Below, one piece after another: positions 1 to 7,782 of a stretch of DNA of 64,000 bases (position 1 is the first letter of the stretch; every line of letters starts with the position of its first letter). Location of the stretch: positions 372,001-436,000 of the forward strand of contig NZ_JAMSCK010000003.1 in assembly GCF_023805255.1 (NCBI RefSeq), written 5' to 3'. Under the pieces are notes generated by a model. It had not been told where the DNA came from, did no database searches, and was given only the letters and a program-made list of their open reading frames with translations. The position numbers and the translations under genes are program-made. Source of the stretch: Gramella jeungdoensis (GTDB taxonomy: Bacteria > Bacteroidota > Bacteroidia > Flavobacteriales > Flavobacteriaceae).

Positions 1-2
1 AT

Positions 3-506
3 ACTGAGTTATTAGGAATGGTGATTGAAAAAGCTACTGGAAAGAGCCTCAGCAATTACTTAAGCCAGAGCTTCTGGCAACCTTTAGGAATGAATGATGA
101 TGCTCTTTGGCAACTTGACAGTGAGAAAAGTGAAATGGAAAAAGCCTATTGCTGTATCTCCAGTAATGCCCGTAATTTTGGAAAATTTGGAAAACTGTTC
201 AAAAATTATGGTGAATGGAAAGGGAAACAATTACTAGATTCTTCTTTTATCGCCCTGGCTTCTGAACCCAGGTTTAAGGACTCCCCTTACTATGGATATG
301 GCTTCTGGTTAAGTGATTATAAAGACAAAGAAATCTTCTATATGAGAGGAGTTTTAGGCCAGTACGTTATAATGATCCCCGAAGATGATCTGGTGATCGT
401 AAGGCTCGGCCGCAAACTCATTCGTAAAAGTAAAGAGGATAAACATTACAAGGATTTTTATATGTATATTGATGAAGCCTATAACATGTTAGACCATGCT
501 TCATAA
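3..506 (+). CDS. Serine hydrolase (class C beta-lactamase-like), 5' end missing
   Basis: The reading frame is open to the left edge of the window, so only the C-terminal part is present. The first visible residues (TELLGMVIEKATGKSL) match the helix after the catalytic region in class C beta-lactamase/esterase-type serine hydrolases. 'FWQPLGM' and the later 'GQYVIMIPEDDLVIVRLG' strand are also typical. The nucleophile SxxK and the YxN motif would lie upstream and cannot be checked. The usual C-terminal HGG-type triad reads RGVLGQ here. The substrate is unknown; family members include peptidases, esterases and penicillin-binding-like enzymes. The stop overlaps the next gene by 11 bp, suggesting cotranscription. 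Confidence 0.8.
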   Translation, partial: TELLGMVIEKATGKSLSNYLSQSFWQPLGMNDDALWQLDSEKSEMEKAYCCISSNARNFGKFGKLFKNYGEWKGKQLLDSSFIALASEPRFKDSPYYGYGFWLSDYKDKEIFYMRGVLGQYVIMIPEDDLVIVRLGRKLIRKSKEDKHYKDFYMYIDEAYNMLDHAS

Positions 507-1209
507 ATTAAATCTGGAGAACATTCTGTTTCTGGATATAGAGACGGTTCCCGAATTCAGAAATTATTCCGAACTCAGCGAAGAGAAAAAACAACTCTGG
601 GAAGAGAAATCCAAATACCAGCGGAAGGATGATTTCACGGCTGAAGAATTCTACGAAAGAGCGGGAATATGGAGCGAATTTGGAAAGATCATCTGTATCT
701 CTGTCGGGTTTTTCAGCTTAAGAAATGAAAAACGCAATTTCAGGCTCACCAGTTTCAAGGGAGAGGAAGAAAAACTACTCAGGGACTTTACGGCCCTGCT
801 CGAAGAATATTTCTTTCAGCCCTATCATTTACTTTGTGCCCATAATGGAAAGGAATTCGATTTTCCTTACATAGCCCGCCGTATGCTGATCCATAATATG
901 AGATTGCCTTCCAAGCTAAACCTGTTTGGAAAAAAACCCTGGGAAGTACCTCATCTTGACACACTGGAATTATGGAAATTCGGAGATTTCAAACATTACA
1001 CTTCTCTTAAACTGCTTACCCACGTACTTGGCATCCCTTCACCAAAGGAAGATATCGATGGTTCAATGGTAAGGGAAGTATACTATGAAGATGGTGCACT
1101 GGACCGTATCGTGGAATACTGCGAAAGAGACGTTCTGGCGATAGCTCAGGTAATCCTAAGGCTTCGTCAGGAACCATTATTGGGCGAATCTGAGATCGTT
1201 TCAGTATAA
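496..1209 (+). CDS. 3'-5' exonuclease, DEDDy (PolB-exonuclease-like) family
   Basis: A 237-residue protein with an RNase H-like exonuclease fold. Exo I is DIETVPE, with metal-binding D14 and E16. Exo II is AHNGKEFDFPYI, with D122. Exo III is YCERD, with Y208 and D212, which makes it DEDDy. Stand-alone members of this family resemble the proofreading domain of family B polymerases and are assigned to 3'-5' hydrolysis of single-stranded DNA or RNA; the exact role is unknown. The start overlaps the preceding hydrolase gene by 11 bp. No polymerase domain is attached. Confidence 0.82.
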   Translation: MLHKLNLENILFLDIETVPEFRNYSELSEEKKQLWEEKSKYQRKDDFTAEEFYERAGIWSEFGKIICISVGFFSLRNEKRNFRLTSFKGEEEKLLRDFTALLEEYFFQPYHLLCAHNGKEFDFPYIARRMLIHNMRLPSKLNLFGKKPWEVPHLDTLELWKFGDFKHYTSLKLLTHVLGIPSPKEDIDGSMVREVYYEDGALDRIVEYCERDVLAIAQVILRLRQEPLLGESEIVSV

Positions 1210-1245
1210 AATATTCTTAAAATACTGTTATTCAAAGATTATAAC

Positions 1246-1277
1246 TTGGCTTTCCACTTTCTAAATGTTTAACTTTA
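1246..1277 (+). promoter_or_regulatory. Possible Bacteroidetes promoter for the 1307 gene
   Basis: A TTG at 1246-1248 is followed after 21 bp by TAACTTTA at 1270-1277, one mismatch from the Bacteroidetes -7 element TAnnTTTG. The start codon is 29 bp further on. This is a motif match only. Confidence 0.3.
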
Positions 1278-1306
1278 ATTTATTCTAAACCAATAAATCT
1301 TAAATT

Positions 1307-1666
1307 ATGTATCTATACATTGAAATGTGGAACGTTACTACCAAATGGATGAAACTCGGTCATGATGAGAGACGGAAGCTGATGGAAGATATGAAAGGCC
1401 GTATAAAAAACATGAAGGCTAGTGGCGTTGAAAATCTTGGTTGGGCCAGGAACGATGAGCACACCCCATACAGAAGTGATTATCGTTATATGACGGTTTG
1501 GAAAATGCCTTCTATTGGTGAAGTGGAGGTTCTCGAGAGCAACTTGAAGAGGGTTGGTTGGTATGAATACTTCTCACAGGCCAATTCAAGAGGAAAACTA
1601 ATCACCCAGGATGAAGCAATAGATTTTCTGGTAGATATTGAAGAAAGCTCAACTTCTTTAACCTAA
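1307..1666 (+). CDS. Small conserved protein of unknown function (possibly DUF6616)
   Basis: A 119-residue soluble protein with no signal peptide or membrane segment. It begins MYLYIEMWNVTTKW and is rich in W, Y, R and K. I have a weak memory of the DUF6616 family starting this way, so the name is tentative. The length and the alternating beta/alpha pattern would suit an alpha+beta barrel-like fold, but no catalytic motif is visible. It is monocistronic: 97 bp separate it from the exonuclease and a bidirectional terminator follows at once. Confidence 0.6.
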   Translation: MYLYIEMWNVTTKWMKLGHDERRKLMEDMKGRIKNMKASGVENLGWARNDEHTPYRSDYRYMTVWKMPSIGEVEVLESNLKRVGWYEYFSQANSRGKLITQDEAIDFLVDIEESSTSLT

Positions 1667-1673
1667 AAGTAAT

Positions 1674-1706
1674 AAAAAAGCCGGATCATCCGATCCGGCT
1701 TTTTTA
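1674..1706. terminator. Bidirectional rho-independent terminator
   Basis: AGCCGGATC (1679-1687) pairs with GATCCGGCT (1692-1700) around a 4-nt loop. An A run precedes it and a T run follows. It lies between the convergent genes ending at 1666 and 1712 and can serve both. Confidence 0.9.
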
Positions 1707-1711
1707 TTACT

Positions 1712-2365
1712 TTAAATTTTCATTTCAGGGATATCTCCCTCCACTATTAGCTTTCCTTCAGTAGCATTTTTTATTTCTTCCACAGTCACTCCCGGAGCTC
1801 GTTCCAATAGTTTAAAGCCCTCATCAGTAACCTCTAGGACAGCAAGATTCGTTACTATTTTGGTTACGCAACCTACACCCGTCAAAGGTAGTGTGCATCT
1901 TCGAAGAAGTTTTGATTTACCGGCCTTATTGGTATGCATCATGGCCACGATGATGTTTTCGGCGGAAGCCACCAGATCCATGGCACCCCCCATTCCCTTT
2001 ACCATTTTTCCTGGAATTTTCCAGTTCGCGATATCTCCATTCTCCGCAACTTCCATGGCTCCAAGAATTGTTAGATCCACATGCTGACCGCGAATCATTC
2101 CAAAACTTGTAGCCGAATCGAAGAAACTTGCTCCCGGTAAGGCTGTTATTGTTTGTTTTCCGGCATTTATAAGGTCGGCATCCTCTTCGCCTTCATATGG
2201 AAAAGGTCCCATTCCTAAAATTCCATTCTCGCTCTGAAATTCCACCTGAATATCATCACGAACAAAATTGGCAACAAGAGTCGGAATTCCGATTCCTAAG
2301 TTCACATAGTAACCATCCTTCACCTCTTTGGCTATTCTTTGTGCTATTCCGTTTTTATCTAGCAT
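1712..2365 (-). CDS. scoB: 3-oxoacid (succinyl-CoA:acetoacetate) CoA-transferase subunit B
   Basis: A 217-residue beta subunit of a family I CoA-transferase, which moves CoA between succinyl-CoA and a 3-oxoacid in ketone body or branched-chain/lysine breakdown. The NLGIGIPTLV segment (residues 22-31) and the SENG motif are present, with E46 as the expected catalytic glutamate that forms the acyl-CoA thioester. The alpha subunit gene lies upstream on the same strand, but an unrelated four-helix-bundle gene sits between them. Exact acyl specificity cannot be read from sequence. Confidence 0.92.
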   Translation of the reverse strand: MLDKNGIAQRIAKEVKDGYYVNLGIGIPTLVANFVRDDIQVEFQSENGILGMGPFPYEGEEDADLINAGKQTITALPGASFFDSATSFGMIRGQHVDLTILGAMEVAENGDIANWKIPGKMVKGMGGAMDLVASAENIIVAMMHTNKAGKSKLLRRCTLPLTGVGCVTKIVTNLAVLEVTDEGFKLLERAPGVTVEEIKNATEGKLIVEGDIPEMKI

Positions 2366-2388
2366 AATTTGTTAATTAAAAAATTAAG

Positions 2389-2404
2389 CAATGAACCAAT
2401 TATT
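2389..2404. repeat. Left 8-bp-period CAAT repeat flanking the S23-type gene
   Basis: CAAT occurs at 2389 and 2397, exactly 8 bp apart (CAATGAAC, CAATTATT). GCAATGAACCAAT (2388-2400) is an imperfect inverted copy (11 of 13) of ATTGGTTTATTGG at 2771-2783 on the other side of the four-helix-bundle gene. Confidence 0.55.
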
Positions 2405-2756
2405 TCTTTATACTGTTCTTGCTGGTACTAACGATTTTATAAAGGATCAGCCCCAATTCTTCCAGGCTGTTTTTAAGCTCTTCATTAAAGGGATAATGCC
2501 TGGATCTCTCACATAATTTCATCCAATATTTTGTCTCTTCCAGTTCTTTTAAAGCGATTTTTATTTTATGTATAAAATCTAATTTACTTTCGGAGTTCTG
2601 TGCCTCATGAACGTTTGCTCCGATACTGGTCCCAGAACGAAGAAGCTGATCAGAGATAACGTACTTCTTTTGCAACTTCAACTCTTCACAGTAATCAATA
2701 AGCATTAGTGAGAAATCAATGGACTTTTCAAGAATGATATTTTTTCTTTGCTCCAT
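2400..2756 (-). CDS. Four-helix-bundle protein (23S rRNA intervening-sequence/S23 family)
   Basis: A 118-residue helical protein with the family signature LLRSGTSIGANVHEAQ (residues 38-53) and KELEETKYWMKL (70-81). Proteins of this family were first seen encoded in intervening sequences of 23S rRNA and are scattered through Bacteroidetes genomes; related Avd proteins help diversity-generating retroelements, but no reverse transcriptase is nearby. It sits between scoA and scoB, which are normally adjacent, with gaps of 28 and 34 bp. It is bracketed by inverted 8-bp-period repeats, so I read it as an insertion. It does not break either neighbour's frame. Its function is unknown. Confidence 0.9.
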   Translation of the reverse strand: MEQRKNIILEKSIDFSLMLIDYCEELKLQKKYVISDQLLRSGTSIGANVHEAQNSESKLDFIHKIKIALKELEETKYWMKLCERSRHYPFNEELKNSLEELGLILYKIVSTSKNSIKK

Positions 2757-2790
2757 TGTTTTATTGATTCATTGGTTTATTGGATTATTT
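2751..2790. repeat. Right 8-bp-period ATTG repeat flanking the S23-type gene
   Basis: ATTG recurs at 2755, 2763, 2771 and 2779, a strict 8-bp period (CTCCATTG, TTTTATTG, ATTCATTG, GTTTATTG), followed by the diverged GATTATTT. The first unit contains the start codon of the four-helix-bundle gene. Orientation is opposite to the CAAT copies at 2389-2404. Confidence 0.65.
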
Positions 2791-3483
2791 ACTCCTAACT
2801 GTACGCTGCTCTATCCTCTTCTCATAATTCTCTCCCTGGAAGATCCTCTGTACAAAAATTCCCGGGATATGGATCTGATTAGGATCTAACTCCCCAGGCT
2901 CCACAAGTTCTTCTACCTCAGCAACGGTTATGGTTGCAGAACCGCACATTACAGGATTAAAGTTTCTTGCAGTTCCTTTGAAAATCAGGTTCCCTGCCTT
3001 ATCACCTTTCCAGGCTTTTACAAAAGCGAAATCTGCTTTAAAAGCTTCTTCCAGAACATACATTTTCCCGTTGAATTCCCGGGTCTCTTTACCCTGGGCC
3101 ACCTCGGTACCATAACCCGCAGGCGTATAGATTGCAGGAAACCCCTGTTGGGCTGCCTGACATCTCGCCGCCAGAGTTCCTTGTGGAACCAGTTCAACGT
3201 CCAGTTCTCCGCTAAGCATCTGCTTTTCAAAAATCTCATTCTCCCCCACATAGGAAGAAACCATCTTATCAATTTGTTTTTTGTGCAGTAAAAGTCCGAG
3301 GCCAAAATCATCTACCCCGGCATTGTTTGAGATACAGGTAAGGTTTTTTGCGTCAAGGCGCACCAGTTCAGAAATGGCATTTTCGGGGATTCCGCAAAGA
3401 CCGAATCCTCCAAGCATAAATGTCATCCCATCCTTTACCCCCTTAAGGGCCTCCTGTACATTATCAACAGTTTTTATGATCAT
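2785..3483 (-). CDS. scoA: 3-oxoacid CoA-transferase subunit A
   Basis: A 232-residue alpha subunit. The N-terminal glycine loop [13 protein letters not shown] (residues 25-37) is diagnostic for family I CoA-transferase A subunits, and SNNAG and [15 protein letters not shown] also fit. It forms the heteromer with ScoB, encoded further downstream on the same strand. It is the first gene of the unit and lies 108 bp from the end of the PBP1A operon, whose terminator is in that gap. Confidence 0.93.
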   Translation of the reverse strand: MIIKTVDNVQEALKGVKDGMTFMLGGFGLCGIPENAISELVRLDAKNLTCISNNAGVDDFGLGLLLHKKQIDKMVSSYVGENEIFEKQMLSGELDVELVPQGTLAARCQAAQQGFPAIYTPAGYGTEVAQGKETREFNGKMYVLEEAFKADFAFVKAWKGDKAGNLIFKGTARNFNPVMCGSATITVAEVEELVEPGELDPNQIHIPGIFVQRIFQGENYEKRIEQRTVRSK

Positions 3484-3510
3484 TTTTTCAGATTTTTACC
3501 CGAAAATACG

Positions 3511-3544
3511 AAAATAAAAAGCTGGCTACAACGGATGCAGCCAG
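3511..3544 (-). terminator. Terminator of the ricT-gldH-PBP1A unit
   Basis: On the minus strand CTGGCT (3544-3539) pairs with AGCCAG (3527-3522) around an 11-nt loop, followed by CTTTTTATTTT. It lies 47 bp past the PBP1A stop codon and ahead of scoA. Confidence 0.75.
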
Positions 3545-3591
3545 ACTTGTTGAATAATTAAGAAATTTTATGTGCTTTTATTGAGAAAAGT

Positions 3592-5904
3592 CTAAAAATC
3601 AAGTTCGTCTGGAACTGAATTATCAAATTCCTGAGACGTCCCATAGTTTTCACAATTCACCTCGATACTCAGGTTTTCGGGTCTCTCAAATCCTTCCTGT
3701 GAGACTTTAAGGTCATCATTAGCATAGACATCCTTCATATACATTCCCCAGATAGGTAAGGCCATGGTAGCTCCCTGCCCATAGGTAATAGTAGGAAAGT
3801 GAACCGAACGATCTTCAGCACCTACCCACACACCGGTGGCAAGATCGGGTACCATTCCTATAAACCATCCGTCACTCTGATTTTGTGTAGTTCCGGTTTT
3901 ACCTGCTATAGGATTTTTGAAATCATAAGGATAGCCTGTTACGGCTCTTTCGTAATCCTGTCGCCCTTTTGCCCAGGTTCCCCTAAGACGCACACCAGAC
4001 CCATACTGGGTTACCCCTTCCAGCAAGTTAACGGTTACATAGGCCGCTTCCTTACTAAGTACATCCCGGGTTTCAGGCACATGTTGATAAAGGACGGTTC
4101 CGTTCTTATCTTCAATTCTGTTTACGATAACGGGTTTTACATAAACCCCCTGATTGGCAAATGTGCTGAAAGCAGAGACCATTTCAAAAAGGCTGATATC
4201 GGCAACCCCGAGAGCAATAGACGGCACTGCAGGAATATTATCGGTTTCTATGCCCAGTTTATCTACCAGGTCTATTACCGGTCTCGGGCCTGTCTTATCT
4301 ATTAACCTGGCAGTTACCGTATTAATAGATTGTGCCAGCGCACTCTTTAATGAAACCATGCCTTCATAATCATCATTTCCGGCATTCTTAGGAGACCAGT
4401 CATTTTGATTCCCGTGTTTACCGGCTTCAATCGTAAACCTAGATTTAGGCAGAGTATCACAAGGTGAAAACTTAAGCTGATCTATAGCTGTGGCATAAAC
4501 GAAGGGTTTAAATGTTGAACCTACCTGTCTTCTACCCTGCTTTACGTGATCATATTTAAAATGCTTGAAATTGGTACCCCCTACCCAGGCTTTTACTTCC
4601 CCGGTTTGTGGCACCATAGACATCATTCCTGCCTGTAAAAAAGATTTATAATAAAGAATCGAATCCCTGGGGGTCATTACAGTATCGATTGTCCCATTCC
4701 AGCTGAAAACTCTCATTTCAGTTTCTTCTGTAAATGACTTCCTGATCTCTTCAGCAGATTTTCCCTGTGCTTCCATCTTTCGCCATCTATCTGACCTTTT
4801 CATCGCGCTCTCCACTATTCCCGACACTTCGCTTTTATCAATGTCTCTGAAAGGTGCGGTGGGATTACTTTTATTCTGTCTGTCAAATTCCTTTTGAATA
4901 TGGGCTATATGTTTCTTCACAGCATCCTCAGCATATTCCTGCATCTTGGAATCTATACTGGTATAAATTTTTAAGCCATCCCTGTAAAGGCTGTATTCAG
5001 TTCCATCGGGCTTAGGGTTTTCATCGATCCATTCTTTCATGAACCCCTGAAGATACGCTCTAAAATAGGTCGCCATCCCTTCATCGTGGCCTTCTGGCGT
5101 GAATTCAATCTTCATCGGTAATTTTTTAAGCGAATCCATTTCTGTTTCCGATATGAATCCGTTTCTGGCCATCTGTTCAAAGACCACATTTCTTCTGTCC
5201 TCCACTAATTCAGGCCTACGCACTGGATTATAAAGGGCCGCATTCTTCAGCATTCCTACCAATACTGCCGATTCCTGGATATTGAGGTCTTTTGCTTCCT
5301 TATCAAAATAGATCCTGGAAGCAGATCTAATTCCTACTGCCTGGTACACAAAATCATATTTATTGAAGTACATAGTAATGATCTCCTCTTTGGTATACTG
5401 ACGCTCCAAACGAGTAGCGATCACCCATTCCTTAATCTTCTGGAAGACCCTGGTAACAAAACTTTGAGAGACATCTTCGGTGAACAACTGCTTGGCCAGC
5501 TGCTGTGTAATTGTACTCGCACCACCTCGTGTTCCCAAAAAAACAGCAGCTCTAAGTGTACCTTTTGCATCTATCCCCGCATGCTGATAGAAACGCTCAT
5601 CTTCGGTAGCCACAAGTGCCTGTACCAAATGTTCCGGCAGATCCTCATATTTTATAGGTGTTCTGTTCTCACTATAATACTTACCCAGTGTTTCTCCATC
5701 TGAAGAGAATATTTCGGTTGCAAGATTTGTTTCCGGATTTTCGAGTTCTTCAAAGGTGGGCATCTTACCAAAAGCTCCCCATCCTGCAAGGAGAAATATG
5801 AAGATGGCAATCAATATTCCTATTCCGAACAATGTCCAGAATCCAAGTATATACTTTCGATTGCTGTGAGCAGGTTTCTTAGATTTTTTAGATGTGCGGG
5901 CCAT
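3592..5904 (-). CDS. mrcA: Bifunctional class A penicillin-binding protein 1A
   Basis: A 770-residue inner-membrane peptidoglycan synthase that polymerises glycan strands and crosslinks stem peptides. A basic N-terminus leads to one TM helix (about 20-41). The GT51 domain has EDERFYQHAG (catalytic E101) and GGASTITQQ (127-135). The transpeptidase has SxxK at S463-K466, SxN at S526-N528 and KTG at K669-G671, all intact. Unlike some PBP1A proteins it ends soon after the transpeptidase (about 100 residues past KTG). It follows gldH by 15 bp and ends the operon. Confidence 0.95.
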   Translation of the reverse strand: MARTSKKSKKPAHSNRKYILGFWTLFGIGILIAIFIFLLAGWGAFGKMPTFEELENPETNLATEIFSSDGETLGKYYSENRTPIKYEDLPEHLVQALVATEDERFYQHAGIDAKGTLRAAVFLGTRGGASTITQQLAKQLFTEDVSQSFVTRVFQKIKEWVIATRLERQYTKEEIITMYFNKYDFVYQAVGIRSASRIYFDKEAKDLNIQESAVLVGMLKNAALYNPVRRPELVEDRRNVVFEQMARNGFISETEMDSLKKLPMKIEFTPEGHDEGMATYFRAYLQGFMKEWIDENPKPDGTEYSLYRDGLKIYTSIDSKMQEYAEDAVKKHIAHIQKEFDRQNKSNPTAPFRDIDKSEVSGIVESAMKRSDRWRKMEAQGKSAEEIRKSFTEETEMRVFSWNGTIDTVMTPRDSILYYKSFLQAGMMSMVPQTGEVKAWVGGTNFKHFKYDHVKQGRRQVGSTFKPFVYATAIDQLKFSPCDTLPKSRFTIEAGKHGNQNDWSPKNAGNDDYEGMVSLKSALAQSINTVTARLIDKTGPRPVIDLVDKLGIETDNIPAVPSIALGVADISLFEMVSAFSTFANQGVYVKPVIVNRIEDKNGTVLYQHVPETRDVLSKEAAYVTVNLLEGVTQYGSGVRLRGTWAKGRQDYERAVTGYPYDFKNPIAGKTGTTQNQSDGWFIGMVPDLATGVWVGAEDRSVHFPTITYGQGATMALPIWGMYMKDVYANDDLKVSQEGFERPENLSIEVNCENYGTSQEFDNSVPDELDF

Positions 5905-5919
5905 TTATATTTTCAAAAA

Positions 5920-6408
5920 TTAATTTTCACTTTTTTCAATCCGGAATCCTACATGGGTAATCCCCTGGAGTTCTTCAATTCCCTCTACCTCCCCATTCTT
6001 ACGCATCGCCTGTTGAATGGTCACTCTATACTTTCCGGGTTCATCAAACCTAACATCCTCCTTATACCAGAGTTTGTTATCTTTTACGTCACCAAAACCC
6101 GTGCCGAGCCATTCTCCATCCGGTTTGGTCATTTCATATTCAAGGGTATCGCTTATTACTTTACCCTGAGGGAATTTGATCTCGGTGATCAAAAATAAAT
6201 TACTGAACTGGAAATCGTTATTGTTTCGAATATTGATAAACAGATCGTAAACCTTACTGGAATCCAAACTACCAAGTTCAAATGAAACTATCGAATCCTT
6301 GTGCCATCCTCTTACAGGTTTATATTCATCATACACCCTTTTCCTGTCACAGGAGGAGACCAAAATAATCACAGAAACCAAAAAAGAAACAACAACAGCA
6401 CTACGCAT
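5920..6408 (-). CDS. gldH: Gliding motility lipoprotein GldH
   Basis: A 162-residue lipoprotein. The signal peptide ends in the lipobox VSSC, with lipidated C20. The body (RVYDEYKPVRGW, IRNNNDFQFSNLF, LEYEMTKPDGEWLG, ITHVGFRIEK) matches GldH, which is needed for gliding and efficient type IX secretion in Flavobacterium. It is probably anchored in the outer membrane facing the periplasm; its molecular role is not established. It overlaps the end of ricT by 8 bp and is followed by PBP1A, an order I recall from other Flavobacteriia. Confidence 0.93.
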   Translation of the reverse strand: MRSAVVVSFLVSVIILVSSCDRKRVYDEYKPVRGWHKDSIVSFELGSLDSSKVYDLFINIRNNNDFQFSNLFLITEIKFPQGKVISDTLEYEMTKPDGEWLGTGFGDVKDNKLWYKEDVRFDEPGKYRVTIQQAMRKNGEVEGIEELQGITHVGFRIEKSEN

Positions 6409-7570
6409 TCTTAGACTTTGAGGTATTCCCTTTACGTTTTTTTCTCTTTTTATTTCTTCTTTTGCGGTGTTGCTTCGGCTTATCGAAGCGGGTCAAACTG
6501 TCTTCCCCTACCGCATCTTTAAAGCCTTTTTTATCATCCTCCATCTGGATCTCCAGTTCGTATTCTTCCAAACTTCCTACTGCCTCATCCTTTTTGTTCC
6601 TGGCGATGATCTTATTGGCCTGTTCCGGACTCAGTTTATGCCAGTTCATCCATTCCCCTTCATAGGCATACCATAAAAGGCCCTTGAAAATGTCAATTTT
6701 CTGACAGACCGCTGTACCTTTTTTGGTTTTTAGTTTAACGTCGGTTTTTGGAAAAGATTTTAAAGCTTCTAGATAAGTATCCAGTTCGTAGTTCAAACAA
6801 CACTTCAATTTGCCACATTGCCCGGCAAGTTTCTGAGGGTTCAGTGACAATTGCTGATATCTGGCTGCTGAAGTACTTACCGATCTGAAATCGGTGAGCC
6901 AGGTAGAACAGCATAGTTCGCGTCCGCACGAACCAATACCTCCAAGTCTCGCCGCTTCCTGCCTAAGACCTATCTGACGCATCTCGATACGGGTATTGAA
7001 TTCACGGGCAAATTCCTTGATAAGCTGCCTGAAATCCACACGATCTTCAGCGGTGTAATAAAAAGTCGCCTTAGAACCATCGCCCTGAAACTCCACGTCA
7101 CTGATCTTCATACTAAGATTCAGCCTGATGGCGATCTGCCTGGATCGTTGTTTGATCTTTTCTTCCCTGTCGCGGGCCTCCTGCCAAACATCGATATCTT
7201 TTTGAGAAGCTTTTCGGTATATCTTAAGGATCTCCCCGGAATCAGGGTCTTCCTTTTTCTTTTTCATCTGAACTCTTACCAGTTCTCCGGTAAGACTAAC
7301 CATGCCCACATCGTGGCCTGGATTAGCTTCGGTAGCCACAATGTCTCCGATGCTCAGACTTAAATTCTCGGTGTTTTTATAGAAATGTTTCCGGCCATTC
7401 TTGAAGCGTACCTCCACAAAATTGAAAGGTTCCACACCTCCTGGAAGAGACATGTTAGACAGCCAGTCGAAAACGGTGAGCTTGTTGCATCCGTCCGTTC
7501 CACAGGTTCCATTATTCTTACATCCTTTCGGCTGACCGTCTTTCCCGGTCGAGCAACTGCTGCAAGCCAT
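6401..7570 (-). CDS. ricT: PSP1-domain protein, RicT (YaaT) homologue
   Basis: A 389-residue cytoplasmic protein with the PSP1 C-terminal domain. Conserved cysteines lie at C215, C220/C221, C252 and C257/C258 (GSCGRELCC, GQCGKLKCC). In Bacillus, RicT with RicA and RicF binds FeS clusters and affects RNA maturation; no ricA or ricF lies here. The N-terminus has further cysteines (C3, C6, C17, C23, C28) and the last 45 residues are very basic, possibly nucleic-acid binding. It is first in the ricT-gldH-PBP1A unit; the preceding 212 bp hold no other gene I can support. Confidence 0.88.
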   Translation of the reverse strand: MACSSCSTGKDGQPKGCKNNGTCGTDGCNKLTVFDWLSNMSLPGGVEPFNFVEVRFKNGRKHFYKNTENLSLSIGDIVATEANPGHDVGMVSLTGELVRVQMKKKKEDPDSGEILKIYRKASQKDIDVWQEARDREEKIKQRSRQIAIRLNLSMKISDVEFQGDGSKATFYYTAEDRVDFRQLIKEFAREFNTRIEMRQIGLRQEAARLGGIGSCGRELCCSTWLTDFRSVSTSAARYQQLSLNPQKLAGQCGKLKCCLNYELDTYLEALKSFPKTDVKLKTKKGTAVCQKIDIFKGLLWYAYEGEWMNWHKLSPEQANKIIARNKKDEAVGSLEEYELEIQMEDDKKGFKDAVGEDSLTRFDKPKQHRKRRNKKRKKRKGNTSKSKNA

Positions 7571-7661
7571 ATATTATATATATTGAGAAGGTCATCTCTA
7601 ATGTGCCTATAAACATCATCCCATCTTACCACCTAATGGTTATGCAGGATCTTCTTCATCT

Positions 7662-7712
7662 TCAAAACGGCTGAATATTATCAGCCCAACACATATTTTA
7701 GAGCACCTCCTT
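7662..7712 (-). promoter_or_regulatory. Strong Shine-Dalgarno with 10-codon mini-ORF in the ricT leader
   Basis: On the minus strand AAGGAGGT (7712-7705) lies 10 nt before an ATG (7694) that opens a frame of 10 codons (MCWADNIQPF) closed by TGA at 7664-7662, about 90 nt before ricT. A small hairpin (ACCTC/GAGGT) overlaps the Shine-Dalgarno. Such a strong site is unusual here, since most genes in the window have weak or no Shine-Dalgarno. It may be a leader peptide or a chance match. Confidence 0.25.
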
Positions 7713-7782
7713 GAGGTTCATAAAAAATTTCAACAGTAAATATACCAAATATTAATTGGCTCCACCATTTTAGAAAAGAAAC

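Noticed and set aside
2400-2756. Diversity-generating retroelement, because the S23-type protein resembles Avd
   Set aside because: No reverse transcriptase, template repeat or variable-repeat target was seen nearby.
3799-4305. Plus-strand open frame of 168 codons inside the PBP1A gene
   Set aside because: It is a shadow of the conserved transpeptidase coding sequence; the sense strand carries all catalytic motifs.
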